Positions 18,501 to 25,571 of a stretch of DNA of 51,278 nucleotides are shown here, piece by piece (within the stretch, counting starts at the first letter, position 1; each line of letters begins with the position of its first letter). The position numbers and the translations under genes are program-made. This stretch comes from Bacteroidales bacterium (GTDB lineage: Bacteria > Bacteroidota > Bacteroidia > Bacteroidales > UBA7960). The notes beneath the pieces are model-generated. The model worked only from the letters and a program-made list of their open reading frames with translations. It ran no database searches and was not told where the DNA came from. The stretch spans positions 1 to 51,278 of the forward strand of contig PWJZ01000085.1 of the NCBI GenBank assembly GCA_003559855.1, written 5' to 3'.

Positions 18501-19163
18501 AACATGGCCATGATAACCGGAAAATTGGGCAAAACTTCATCAGGAATCATTTCGCTTAAAGAAAAAAACAATGCTCAGGGTATTTTTGAAATTGCCGATT
18601 GTGCCCGGTTTCTCGGTAAAAAAGATGCAGACATTAACAGCTGCCAAACAGAGCTGCAACTATACGAGAGAATCTCTAACGGTAAAATAAAAAACCTTTT
18701 TATATTTGGTGAAGACCCCCTGGGATGTGCTATCTCAAAAGGATCGATAAAAAATATCCTGAAAAACTGCGAGTTTATGGTTGTTCAAGATTATTTTATG
18801 ACGGAAACAGCATCGGAAGCAGAAATTGTTTTGCCTGCTTCCCTACCTTTTGAAACAGGGGGAAGCTTTACCAACACACAGAAGTGCACACAACAATTTG
18901 CGGCAAGTTATAAAAGCCCCGTTACAAAGTCAACATTCGATCAGTTGCTGCATCTATTGAAAGCACTCAATGTAAATACTAAAATTGAAACACCTGCCAA
19001 CGCCTTTGAAGAAATAACTCAAAGAATGAAAAAAATATCCGGCAACGGCAACCAAAACAAAACTTTTGTCTATACAAAAAAAAATAACTATAACCGGATG
19101 TTTGACCATGGATGTGATAATGTTGTTAAAATCTTTGACGGGGAGTTTAATGAGGCATTTTAG
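15522..19163 (+). CDS. Large fusion redox subunit: NuoG-like ferredoxin head, GltD/NfnB-like FAD module, ferredoxins, degenerate molybdopterin domain
   Basis: 1213 residues. Order seen: residues 1-80 [2Fe-2S] ferredoxin (PTLCHDSRLEPFSSCYVCVV); about 95-110 a His-Cys cluster (HYADCVAPCTNEC) running into a GltD/dihydropyrimidine-dehydrogenase-type [4Fe-4S] helical domain (CGRVCVRPCELACRR); an FAD Rossmann fold at about 195 (VAIIGAGPGGLTAAYYLA) and an NAD(P) Rossmann fold at about 327 (VAVIGGGNTAMDCCRTA); two [4Fe-4S] clusters at about 629-690 (CILCGRCVRIC, CESCGMCISAC); then from about 708 a molybdopterin-oxidoreductase-like domain with its own cluster (CNYCSIGC). The Mo/W-ligand Cys/Sec of formate dehydrogenases is missing: the aligned region reads NVGNFHYFNRG (about 823), and the C-terminal pterin-binding part is short. 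It is therefore probably not a formate dehydrogenase. With the two upstream genes it likely forms an NAD(P)H/ferredoxin bifurcating or transhydrogenating complex. Confidence 0.85.
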   Translation: MNKIEVILNGKSVEGYNGETILHLARRHGYKIPTLCHDSRLEPFSSCYVCVVHVENMRCMQPSCSTMICEGMVIDTESEEVRKARKASLDLLLSNHYADCVAPCTNECPAGVDVQGYISLIEKGLYQEAVKLIKQTNPLPAICGRVCVRPCELACRRSLVEDEGVGIDYLKRFATDKDLVSDSPYSPETDPPTGKKVAIIGAGPGGLTAAYYLAIKGHKAEIFEANKHAGGMLRYGIPPYRLPNDIIEKEVEAITQLGVKIHYNKKLGENLSYKDLKGAFDSVILAIGSQKGTGIGCENEDAGNVLSGLEFLRNLEILEQPYDFTGKKVAVIGGGNTAMDCCRTAMRCNADEVVVLYRRTEKEMPANPIEIHEAKVEGIKFKFLTAPAKVNTDDKGNVKSLTCFQMKLGEPDESGRRRPIKIDGSEFDIELDYILAAIGQKTVVNFIDDINKYAGSELKINKWGDIDARPDTLQTSIQSVFACGDGVTGPATLIEAIAQGRKAAYSCDLFLKGEKIISYPYEFLSKKDNFKKQTNQDYKNIYKRQKRREMPTLPAGKRKNFDEVELGYTDEDAMKETERCIECGCSELFYCDLKEYATDYKAEQNKYHGEYKEYTIDFSHPYIEIDNNKCILCGRCVRICSEVVGANALGFIERGFETYIAPSMDEKLSDTNCESCGMCISACPTGAIAENTPFKPAPVKNDTFNTICNYCSIGCEITLHHRVSFFNRVTGKEGLINKDGNICRYARFGYKYLNDKSRITKPVMKKSNSAYQYISFEKAFDLIIDKIKNVKPDENAFFAGARLTNEEIYMIHKLANEGVDTSNVGNFHYFNRGKGYDINANDNMPFDQIKDVKRIYIIGTELNYEHGVAGFETYNSSFLNGTPIEMITTDENNRMAHKSTKVRHIKSYYHFIKAVNHYLVSNKMYDKAYTESCSGFEDYCKRIASENQEILLNLAGLNYNDLAEFCKEYISESKAVVIFSEKQLSTNACLELRNMAMITGKLGKTSSGIISLKEKNNAQGIFEIADCARFLGKKDADINSCQTELQLYERISNGKIKNLFIFGEDPLGCAISKGSIKNILKNCEFMVVQDYFMTETASEAEIVLPASLPFETGGSFTNTQKCTQQFAASYKSPVTKSTFDQLLHLLKALNVNTKIETPANAFEEITQRMKKISGNGNQNKTFVYTKKNNYNRMFDHGCDNVVKIFDGEFNEAF

Positions 19164-19244
19164 TATAACGTTCTTTGCATTTTTACCTGAATTCAAAAAT
19201 CATATATGTATACAGGAGTGAAAAACAAATAAAACAATAACAAT

Positions 19245-19700
19245 ATGGAAAAATTCAAATCTGTAGATGAAATATTGGATTTTGCTATTAAATCCGAGCA
19301 GGAAGCAATAGACTTTTACACAAGCCTTGCTTCACAGGCAAAAAACCCTGAGATGAAAGAAGTTTTTTTAGAATTTGCAGGGGAAGAAAAATCTCATAAA
19401 GCCAGGTTGCAAAAGATAAAAGATGAAGGTGTAATTGAAATGACCGACGAGCGGGTATCCGATCTTAAGATTTCGGATTACGTTGTAAAAGTAAAGCCAT
19501 CGTCAGACATCAGCTATGCTGATGCCTTAATTCTGGCTATGCATAAGGAAAAAGCTGCGTATAAGCTTTACATCAATCTTGAACAACGCACCGACAATCC
19601 GGAGCTGAAAAAGGTGTTTCACAGTCTTGCAATTGAAGAATCAAAACACAAACTCAGGTTCGAAATCGAATACGATGAGTATGTTATGCGTGAAAATTAA
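19245..19700 (+). CDS. Ferritin-like diiron protein (rubrerythrin family without rubredoxin domain)
   Basis: A 151-residue four-helix-bundle protein with two carboxylate/EExxH-type iron-ligand sets: EQEAIDFYTSLA with EFAGEEKSHKARL, and HKEKAAYKLYINLE with LAIEESKHKLRF. This is the erythrin/rubrerythrin pattern; no CxxC rubredoxin domain follows. Such proteins typically reduce peroxide or handle iron in anaerobes. Placed 81 bp after the large redox fusion gene, it may be cotranscribed and protect the oxygen-sensitive enzyme, but that is inference. Confidence 0.88.
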   Translation: MEKFKSVDEILDFAIKSEQEAIDFYTSLASQAKNPEMKEVFLEFAGEEKSHKARLQKIKDEGVIEMTDERVSDLKISDYVVKVKPSSDISYADALILAMHKEKAAYKLYINLEQRTDNPELKKVFHSLAIEESKHKLRFEIEYDEYVMREN

Positions 19701-19719
19701 CCGGGCATAATATAATTCA

Positions 19720-19754
19720 GGGATTCAAAACCACTATATTTTTCTTTTGATCCC
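19720..19754. terminator. Stem-loop between convergent genes
   Basis: GGGATTCAAAA at 19720-19730 pairs with TTTTGATCCC at 19745-19754 with one bulge, in the 62-bp gap between the ferritin-like gene and the minus-strand T9SS gene. There is no clean T tract on either side, so it is a weak terminator candidate. Confidence 0.4.
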
Positions 19755-19762
19755 ACCTGCTA

Positions 19763-21676
19763 TTATTTAACAACATTGAATCGTTGAGCGTTAATACCGT
19801 TTTTGGTTATAACCTGCAAAACGTATATTCCCTGTTTAAATTCTTTAACATCAATACTTGCCCGAACATCATTGTTTTTCAGGCTGTAAACCAATCGTCC
19901 TGAAATATCGAATATTCTGATCTGCTCTATTACCTGATCGCTCTTGACGTTAAGTACGGTACGAACGGGATTGGGAAACACATTTAAGCTTTGTTGCGTC
20001 AATCCGGTTTCAACTACATGTACGGGTTTATCACCAAAAACGTCATTGACTTCCGTATCACCAAAAACCTTTAATAACCTGAAAGGCTCTCCTTCCCATT
20101 CACCCATGTTGTCAGTAGGTTCGTCTTCAACAAGGAAGTATTTGTATTCATGTTCGCCTTCTTCCAAATTCAGTGTAAGTGTATATATCTTTTCCACATG
20201 AGGCGGTTGTTCACCATTGGCAGTTACGGTTATATCATCAATGGTCATTTCAATACCATCATTCCATATATACACGAATGCCAGCCTAGTATTGCCCTCA
20301 TAGCCTGTAAGGTCAATGATCACCGGCGAATCGTATTCATTACTACCATCCTTTTCCCCGTCAAACTCACGCATCACTTCCCATTCACCGTCTGTTTCAA
20401 TCAACACATTGAATTTTGTTACCCAGCCCTGACCAGGATCACTGACAAAATACTTCCAAAATTTCAATTCTATTTCCACCTCGTCGGGCAAATAGAACTG
20501 CGGGGTTATTGCATAGGCATTTTGCACATCTTTCACATCCCAGTTACAGTGCATTGCAGCATCCCCGGTATGGATCCAGTCTGAATTAAACGTTTCATAA
20601 GGATGAAACAATTCCGAATAACGAAACCACTGCTGATCTCCTTCAACAAGGTCTTTCAGATCATTGCCATAGGGGTTGTCGGCTTTCTTCACTATCCATC
20701 CGTCGGGCAATTTACCTGTTTCATTAGCAGGGCTGAAATGTTCTTCAAAGATCACATCATCATTGCTGTTTTTTCTGTCGGCAGGATGCAATTCATATGC
20801 ATCATCCTTACCGGGAGTTATCCAATCGTTAAAAGTTCCTGAAACATATACACTGTGTATATCCGGGTCAAAAACCACTCCCTTTTCGGTTTGGGCATCA
20901 GCCATATTAACGTTAAAAGTCACATCACAAAGTACTGCTTCAACAACCGGAAAAACGGCAATGTCAACATCCAGGTCTGCCAGATATAATGTTTGCAGCC
21001 ATCCTCCGTCATACTCCTGTATCCATGCCAATCCTGCTTCCGCTCCGTCGCCGTCTACCGACGACATGTTTCCCAGTCCGTAAGTTCCCTCCTGCCAATT
21101 ATCGAGCCCTGAAATATCAGCACCCACCACATAATCCTCCGTAACTTCCATGGGCGTATCAAACTCCAAATAATATGCACCGGGCTGAGGGCCTTCTTCA
21201 TGCTCGGGGTCAGGCTCAAAAGACCAGCTGGATTCGATCTCTTCCAATGGAACACTTTTCGTAAATATAACTTCGCCGGGCTTTTCAGAACTATCATCCC
21301 AATCCCAGATGGTAAACACAACATCTCCGGTTGTCCCTTCAGCAAAGCCTATCCAGTAAAATATCCCATATATAGTCCTTCCATCGGGCGAATCCATGTA
21401 AAACCTCTGACCGTAAGCCTTGTCACCGTATTCATTTGTGCCAAAAACATAACCCTTATAATTATCATTATTATCCAACCAATAATAAAGAACAGCCCCA
21501 CTGGCATTTTCCCAATTGCCGGGTAACAACATGACCAAATTGTCCCTCTGACTTAAGTCTTCCACGGCCGTAATAAATTTGTCGGCATCCGTACGTTTAT
21601 CAAAAACAGGCTTATCCCGCTGTGAAAAAGCAACGGCAAAAAAGAAAATCAAAATAATTGTTAAGAATTGTTTCAT
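19763..21676 (-). CDS. T9SS-secreted multidomain protein with a nested choice-of-anchor-J-like domain
   Basis: 637 residues: signal peptide (MKQFLTIILIFFFAVAFSQ); a beta-rich N-terminal region (about 45-245) of the kind found in T9SS cargo; then a CBM-like beta sandwich that starts CDVTFNVNMADAQ and VYVSGTFNDWITPG (about 249-285). This is interrupted at about 310-489 by a choice-of-anchor-J/MAM-like block (EEHF..LPDGWIV, GDAAMHCNWD, FVYIWNDGIEMTIDDI) and resumes with IYTLTLNLEEGEHEYKYFLV. Last, from about 564, a type A T9SS sorting domain (LNVFPNPVRTVLNVKS, IRIFDISGRLVYSL, GIYVLQV). Probably cell-surface or secreted. Ligand and function unknown; the family suggests carbohydrate or protein binding. 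Confidence 0.85.
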   Translation of the reverse strand: MKQFLTIILIFFFAVAFSQRDKPVFDKRTDADKFITAVEDLSQRDNLVMLLPGNWENASGAVLYYWLDNNDNYKGYVFGTNEYGDKAYGQRFYMDSPDGRTIYGIFYWIGFAEGTTGDVVFTIWDWDDSSEKPGEVIFTKSVPLEEIESSWSFEPDPEHEEGPQPGAYYLEFDTPMEVTEDYVVGADISGLDNWQEGTYGLGNMSSVDGDGAEAGLAWIQEYDGGWLQTLYLADLDVDIAVFPVVEAVLCDVTFNVNMADAQTEKGVVFDPDIHSVYVSGTFNDWITPGKDDAYELHPADRKNSNDDVIFEEHFSPANETGKLPDGWIVKKADNPYGNDLKDLVEGDQQWFRYSELFHPYETFNSDWIHTGDAAMHCNWDVKDVQNAYAITPQFYLPDEVEIELKFWKYFVSDPGQGWVTKFNVLIETDGEWEVMREFDGEKDGSNEYDSPVIIDLTGYEGNTRLAFVYIWNDGIEMTIDDITVTANGEQPPHVEKIYTLTLNLEEGEHEYKYFLVEDEPTDNMGEWEGEPFRLLKVFGDTEVNDVFGDKPVHVVETGLTQQSLNVFPNPVRTVLNVKSDQVIEQIRIFDISGRLVYSLKNNDVRASIDVKEFKQGIYVLQVITKNGINAQRFNVVK

Positions 21677-21709
21677 AATTTAAAGCTTTTAGTTGTTTAT
21701 ATTTATTTT

Positions 21710-21717
21710 CAAATATA
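21710..21717 (-). promoter_or_regulatory. Candidate -7 box for the T9SS gene
   Basis: CAAATATA on the plus strand reads TATATTTG on the minus strand, an exact TAnnTTTG match 34 bp before the start codon at 21676. No obvious -33 element. Confidence 0.4.
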
Positions 21718-22210
21718 TGTTTTAACCTGATAAATAACCCTGAAATAAAACTTAATGTGGTCGAATATTTTGGAGTCTTTGCAGCAAAAAAAGCGTATTA
21801 CCAAAACATGAAGAAAACAAAAAGTTTATCTATCAATCAGATCAATAAGACTTATAATACAAATTTAATACTTTTATGGTCTGATGCCTTCATTATTTTA
21901 TAAAAACGGCAAGCACGCATAACTTCAAATCCATTTTTTCCCGATCTGTTTACAAAAATAAATTTTTCAGGAAATAACATTCTAAAGCAAATCAGCCTAA
22001 AATGTTTCAACAATATATACAAACGGGGTGGTTAGCTGTCTTAATTCCAATAATTCAAAAAACATTGCCCTGAAATTGTTTTAATTACATGGCTTGGAGG
22101 CCCAATAATCTGATATACTGATTTTTTCAGGTCATTATTTTATCATAACCGGTAAAAGCCTTCAAAAATATTATGTCTTTCAGAATTTATTAAAATACGG
22201 GTTAATTTTG

Positions 22211-22218
22211 TAGATTTG
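22211..22218 (+). promoter_or_regulatory. Candidate -7 box for the AOR gene (TAGATTTG)
   Basis: Exact TAnnTTTG match 42 bp before the ATG at 22260. No TTTG is seen at the expected upstream spacing. Confidence 0.4.
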
Positions 22219-22259
22219 CAAAGATCAATTTATAAACAATTTTAAATTCACATAAAGAT

Positions 22260-24410
22260 ATGAACATCACACAATTTAGAGACACTCACAAAACGCTGAA
22301 GAAGTATGATTATCAGAAAACACCTCTTGACAAGGGTTACACTGATAAGATTTTATACATCAATTTTGATGGTCCTGACATAAAAGAAAAGGATGTACCT
22401 GCCGAGATGAAGGAAAAATTTATCGGTGGCAGGGGCTATGGTTTAAAGCTGCTTTGGGATGGTACCAAACCCGCTACTAAGTGGAATGATCCTGAGAATG
22501 AGATCAATATTTCGGGTGGTCCTTGTTGTGGTATAACACAGTATGCCGGAGCGGGCAAATCGATTGTTGTTTCATTATCACCACAAACGGATTCCGTTAT
22601 GGACTCTAACGTTGGTGGTTTTTTTGGTCCATTTTTAAAGTTTTCGGGTTTTGATGCTCTGGAGATGCAAGGCAAAGCTGAAAATGATGTAATTGTATTC
22701 ATTGATGGTGTAAATGGCACGGTTGAGATTTTTGAAGCTCCTGAGGAGCCTTTAAATTCGCACATTTTGGCAGAGCAGCTTACCGATATATTTGCCGATA
22801 ATGAAAAAGATAAAATAAATATCGGTGTTGTATCGACAGGGGATGCTGCTGATCATTCGCTGATAGGTATGTTGAATTTCACTTTTTACGACCCAAGGCG
22901 AAAGATTGTACGTGTTAAACAAGCCGGGCGTGGCGGTATAGGAACGGTATTCAGGGATAAGAAGATCAAAGCCCTGGTAGCGAAAGTTGACGGCATCAAG
23001 GGTAATGCCAATAATGTATTTGATCTGGAAGCTATTCGTGAGCGTGGCCGCAGGTTTAATGAAGAAATGAAACGCGATGATGAATTCAAGGAAATGAGAT
23101 CAAAAGGCACCGCCCATATGACCAATATAATGAATGACTATGACCTGATACCAGTACATAACTTTAAGTACGGCAGTCATAAAGATGCTTATAATATTCA
23201 TTCCGACATATATAAAAGCTTATTTACACAAGGATTGTTTGACGGTTGCTGGATAGGTTGTACAATGTCATGTTCTCATGCGGTTGATGACTTCAAACTG
23301 AAAACAGGACCCTATAAAGGTCATAAAGTGTCTGTTGACGGTCCTGAATATGAAACCGCTGCATCATTAGGCACGAATCCCGGTATATTTGACCCTTACT
23401 GGACTATTGAAGCCAATTTTTATTGCGACACATATGGTATCTGCACAATAACGTGGGGAACAATTCTCGGTTTTGTAATGGATTGTTATGAGAGCGGTAT
23501 CCTGAATGATGAACGTACGGGAGGTTTAAAGCTTAATTTTGGCAATAAAGAAGCTGCAATGGAATTGCTTCACCAGGTTGCACGCGGCGATGGTTTCGGT
23601 AAAATTGCAGGTATAGGAGTGCGTAAAATGAAAGAAATGTTTATCGAAAAAGGATGGGGCGATCCAAAATACCTGGAGGATATTGCCATGGAAAACAAGG
23701 GGCTGGAATACTCACAGTACAAATCTAAGGAATCGCTGGTACAGCAGGGAGGTTATGCAATGACCAACAAAGGTCCGCAGCATGACGAAGCATGGCTTAT
23801 ATTTATGGATATGATAAACAATCAAATACCTACTTTTGAAGATAAAGCCGAGGCGCTTCACTATTTCCCGATGTTCCGCACATGGTTCGGATTGGCAGGC
23901 TTTTGCAAGCTGTGCTGGAATGACATAGAACCCGAGGATAATGAACTTACCGACGAACCCGAAAAAGTTCCCGAACATGTTGATAACTATGTGGCAATTT
24001 ACAAAGCTGTTACCGGAAGACCTTTTGACAAAGAGACCATGATACTTGATTCAGAAAGAGTATATAACTTCCAGAGAGTCTTTAACCTGCGCAGAGGTTA
24101 TGGCACCAGAAAATATGACGCCCAACCCTATCGTGCTGCAGGACCTGTAACAATCGAAGAATACGAATCAAGGCAGGAACGTTATGACAAACAACTCAAA
24201 GAAACCATCGGTGTCGACCCCGAAGGAAAATCAACAGAGGAAAAAATCAAACTGCACAGAAAGTATCGTGAAGAACGCTACGAACAACTGGTGGATGCAG
24301 TTTATGAAAGAAGAGGATGGACAAAAAACGGAATACCAACAATAGAACGGCTCAAAGAGCTTAGAATAGATCTGCCGGAGGTGATTGAAGAAGTAAAAAA
24401 ACACCTCTGA
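22260..24410 (+). CDS. Aldehyde:ferredoxin oxidoreductase family enzyme (tungsten/molybdenum bis-pterin)
   Basis: The 716-residue protein shows the AOR N-terminal domain (FIGGRGYGLKLLWDG, ISGGPCCGITQYAGAGKSIV, SNVGGFFGPFLKFSGFDALE), the pterin-binding stretch (RQAGRGGIGTVFRDKKIKAL-like) and the [4Fe-4S] ligands C330, C333 and C337 (GCWIGCTMSC) plus a fourth at C549 or C552 (AGFCKLCWND). Family members oxidise aldehydes to acids (or the reverse) with ferredoxin; a tungsten cofactor is usual. It is about 100 residues longer than the classical archaeal enzyme, with a charged C-terminal helical tail. Ferredoxin links it functionally to the putative bifurcating complex 3 kb upstream, though they are not in one operon. 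Substrate cannot be told. Confidence 0.92.
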   Translation: MNITQFRDTHKTLKKYDYQKTPLDKGYTDKILYINFDGPDIKEKDVPAEMKEKFIGGRGYGLKLLWDGTKPATKWNDPENEINISGGPCCGITQYAGAGKSIVVSLSPQTDSVMDSNVGGFFGPFLKFSGFDALEMQGKAENDVIVFIDGVNGTVEIFEAPEEPLNSHILAEQLTDIFADNEKDKINIGVVSTGDAADHSLIGMLNFTFYDPRRKIVRVKQAGRGGIGTVFRDKKIKALVAKVDGIKGNANNVFDLEAIRERGRRFNEEMKRDDEFKEMRSKGTAHMTNIMNDYDLIPVHNFKYGSHKDAYNIHSDIYKSLFTQGLFDGCWIGCTMSCSHAVDDFKLKTGPYKGHKVSVDGPEYETAASLGTNPGIFDPYWTIEANFYCDTYGICTITWGTILGFVMDCYESGILNDERTGGLKLNFGNKEAAMELLHQVARGDGFGKIAGIGVRKMKEMFIEKGWGDPKYLEDIAMENKGLEYSQYKSKESLVQQGGYAMTNKGPQHDEAWLIFMDMINNQIPTFEDKAEALHYFPMFRTWFGLAGFCKLCWNDIEPEDNELTDEPEKVPEHVDNYVAIYKAVTGRPFDKETMILDSERVYNFQRVFNLRRGYGTRKYDAQPYRAAGPVTIEEYESRQERYDKQLKETIGVDPEGKSTEEKIKLHRKYREERYEQLVDAVYERRGWTKNGIPTIERLKELRIDLPEVIEEVKKHL

Positions 24411-24714
24411 AAACTTAAAATATAACATTATTTATTGTTTGAAATAACACTAAAGGGAATACGGAGTGGTAACAGGCAAATCACGTTGATTTGCACAGGT
24501 ATCTGATTATTGTTTTAAATTTTTATAATACTATTGTTTTTAGTATGTTCAAGCAGGAACAAACCAAACAAGAGGCCGTATTCCCTTTTCTTATTTCATC
24601 CATAATAAAACAACAGAAGCCTAATGACCATGAGGGATTAAAACCAAAATTCCGGACAGCAGCAAACATTTAAAAAAGCATAAACAGACAAGATTAATCT
24701 AACTAACAAAATTA
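24411..24714. other. 304-bp non-coding gap after the AOR gene
   Basis: Holds the candidate structured RNA at 24452-24588. A 60-codon TTG-initiated ORF across it (24491-24673) has no recognisable product and overlaps the structure, so I treat the gap as non-coding. Confidence 0.5.
24452..24588 (+). ncRNA. Candidate structured RNA: closing stem plus three internal hairpins
   Basis: A 13-bp perfect closing helix (AAAGGGAATACGG at 24452-24464 with CCGTATTCCCTTT at 24576-24588) encloses three local hairpins: GCAAATCA/TGATTTGC with a 3-base loop (24476-24494), ATACTA/TAGTAT and GTTC/GAAC. A T-rich run follows. It starts 41 bp after the AOR stop. This could be a 3' UTR structure, an independent small RNA (a 6S-type RNA is one guess) or a small inverted-repeat element. 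The strand is uncertain because helices are symmetric; plus is chosen because of the trailing T run and flanking genes. Confidence 0.4.
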
Positions 24715-25476
24715 ATGCAAACCAAAAATTTTTTTATTTCCCTGCTTTTTCTCCTGACAGGCTTGCTTTTATCGTTTAAGTATTCATCAACTCATAATAA
24801 TAAACAAGCAGAATTTCACACACAGCTATATGATTACTTTGTTGAAGGTCAATTAGAAGACTGGATAATGATTGTTGACCGTATGGAACGACACTATTCT
24901 TCATACACTATGCCCTCTATGCTTTATGATTTGATTTTGGCACGTTATGGTTTAATAGCATTGAGCCTGAATAAAGAAGAAAAAGAGATAGCCGGCAAGC
25001 AACTTGACAAAGCTGAAGATGAGCTTGGGGATCTGTTTGTTTACAAGGCATTTGTTTCAAGGGCTTATACATTGCAGGGAGCCTTTTTTGCTTTCAGAAT
25101 AACATTAAATCCGGTAAATGCCATTATTTTAGGCTCAAAGGCAAATAATGCCATTGACAATGCACTGGAGGCTGACCCTGAGAACCCCACTGCATGGATG
25201 GAGCTGGGAAATTCCAAATTTTACACGCCACAAGCTGTCGGCGGCAGCAAAAAAGAAGCTGTCAAATATTATAATAAAGCTGTCAAAATATTTGAAAATA
25301 ACATGAAACCCAATCATCGCTGGCTGTATTTAAATACCCTTATGAATCTGGCAAAAAGCTATCAATATATTGAAGAACATGCTCTTGCAATAAACACTTA
25401 TGAAAAAATTCTTGATTATGAACCCAAATTCAGACTGGTAAAGGAAGAACTGCTGCCCAAAGCTAAAAAAAGGTAA
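24715..25476 (+). CDS. Secreted or membrane-anchored TPR-like protein of unknown function
   Basis: 253 residues with an N-terminal hydrophobic segment (FFISLLFLLTGLLLSFKY) that acts as a signal peptide or anchor. The rest is alpha-helical with tetratricopeptide-like repeats (NAIDNALEADPENPTAWMEL, KYYNKAVKIFENNM, AINTYEKILDYEPKFRLVKE). TPRs mediate protein contacts; no enzyme motif is visible. The YTPQAVGGSKKEA turn is a feature I recognise from Bacteroidota TPR proteins. Followed after 95 bp by a polytopic membrane protein gene. Confidence 0.7.
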   Translation: MQTKNFFISLLFLLTGLLLSFKYSSTHNNKQAEFHTQLYDYFVEGQLEDWIMIVDRMERHYSSYTMPSMLYDLILARYGLIALSLNKEEKEIAGKQLDKAEDELGDLFVYKAFVSRAYTLQGAFFAFRITLNPVNAIILGSKANNAIDNALEADPENPTAWMELGNSKFYTPQAVGGSKKEAVKYYNKAVKIFENNMKPNHRWLYLNTLMNLAKSYQYIEEHALAINTYEKILDYEPKFRLVKEELLPKAKKR

Positions 25477-25543
25477 TAATACAAAAGTATACAGAAATAA
25501 AAGCCTGATTTGCAACTTACTGCCAAAATATGTCAAAAACTAT

Positions 25544-25551
25544 TATCTTTG
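25544..25551 (+). promoter_or_regulatory. Candidate -7 box (TATCTTTG)
   Basis: Exact TAnnTTTG match 21 bp before the ATG at 25572, so the leader would be short. A TTTG lies upstream at 25509 but too far away for a -33 element. Confidence 0.4.
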
Positions 25552-25571
25552 TTCCATAAGAAGATATTAAC

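Larger units (their letters stand above)
21677..22259. other. 583-bp divergent intergenic region
   Basis: Lies between the minus-strand T9SS gene and the plus-strand AOR gene. It is AT-rich and has a -7-like box near each end. I see no ORF, repeat or RNA fold in the middle 450 bp. Confidence 0.5.

Noticed and set aside
15522-19163. Formate dehydrogenase alpha subunit
   Set aside because: The Mo/W ligand Cys/Sec region is replaced by NVGNFHYFNRG and the C-terminal pterin domain is shortened; the GltD-like module also does not fit.
13202-19163. [FeFe]-hydrogenase operon
   Set aside because: No H-cluster motifs (such as TSCCPxW or MPCxxKxxE) occur in the third subunit and no maturation genes are near.
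24491-24673. 60-codon plus-strand ORF
   Set aside because: TTG start, no domain, and it runs through the inverted-repeat structure at 24452-24588.
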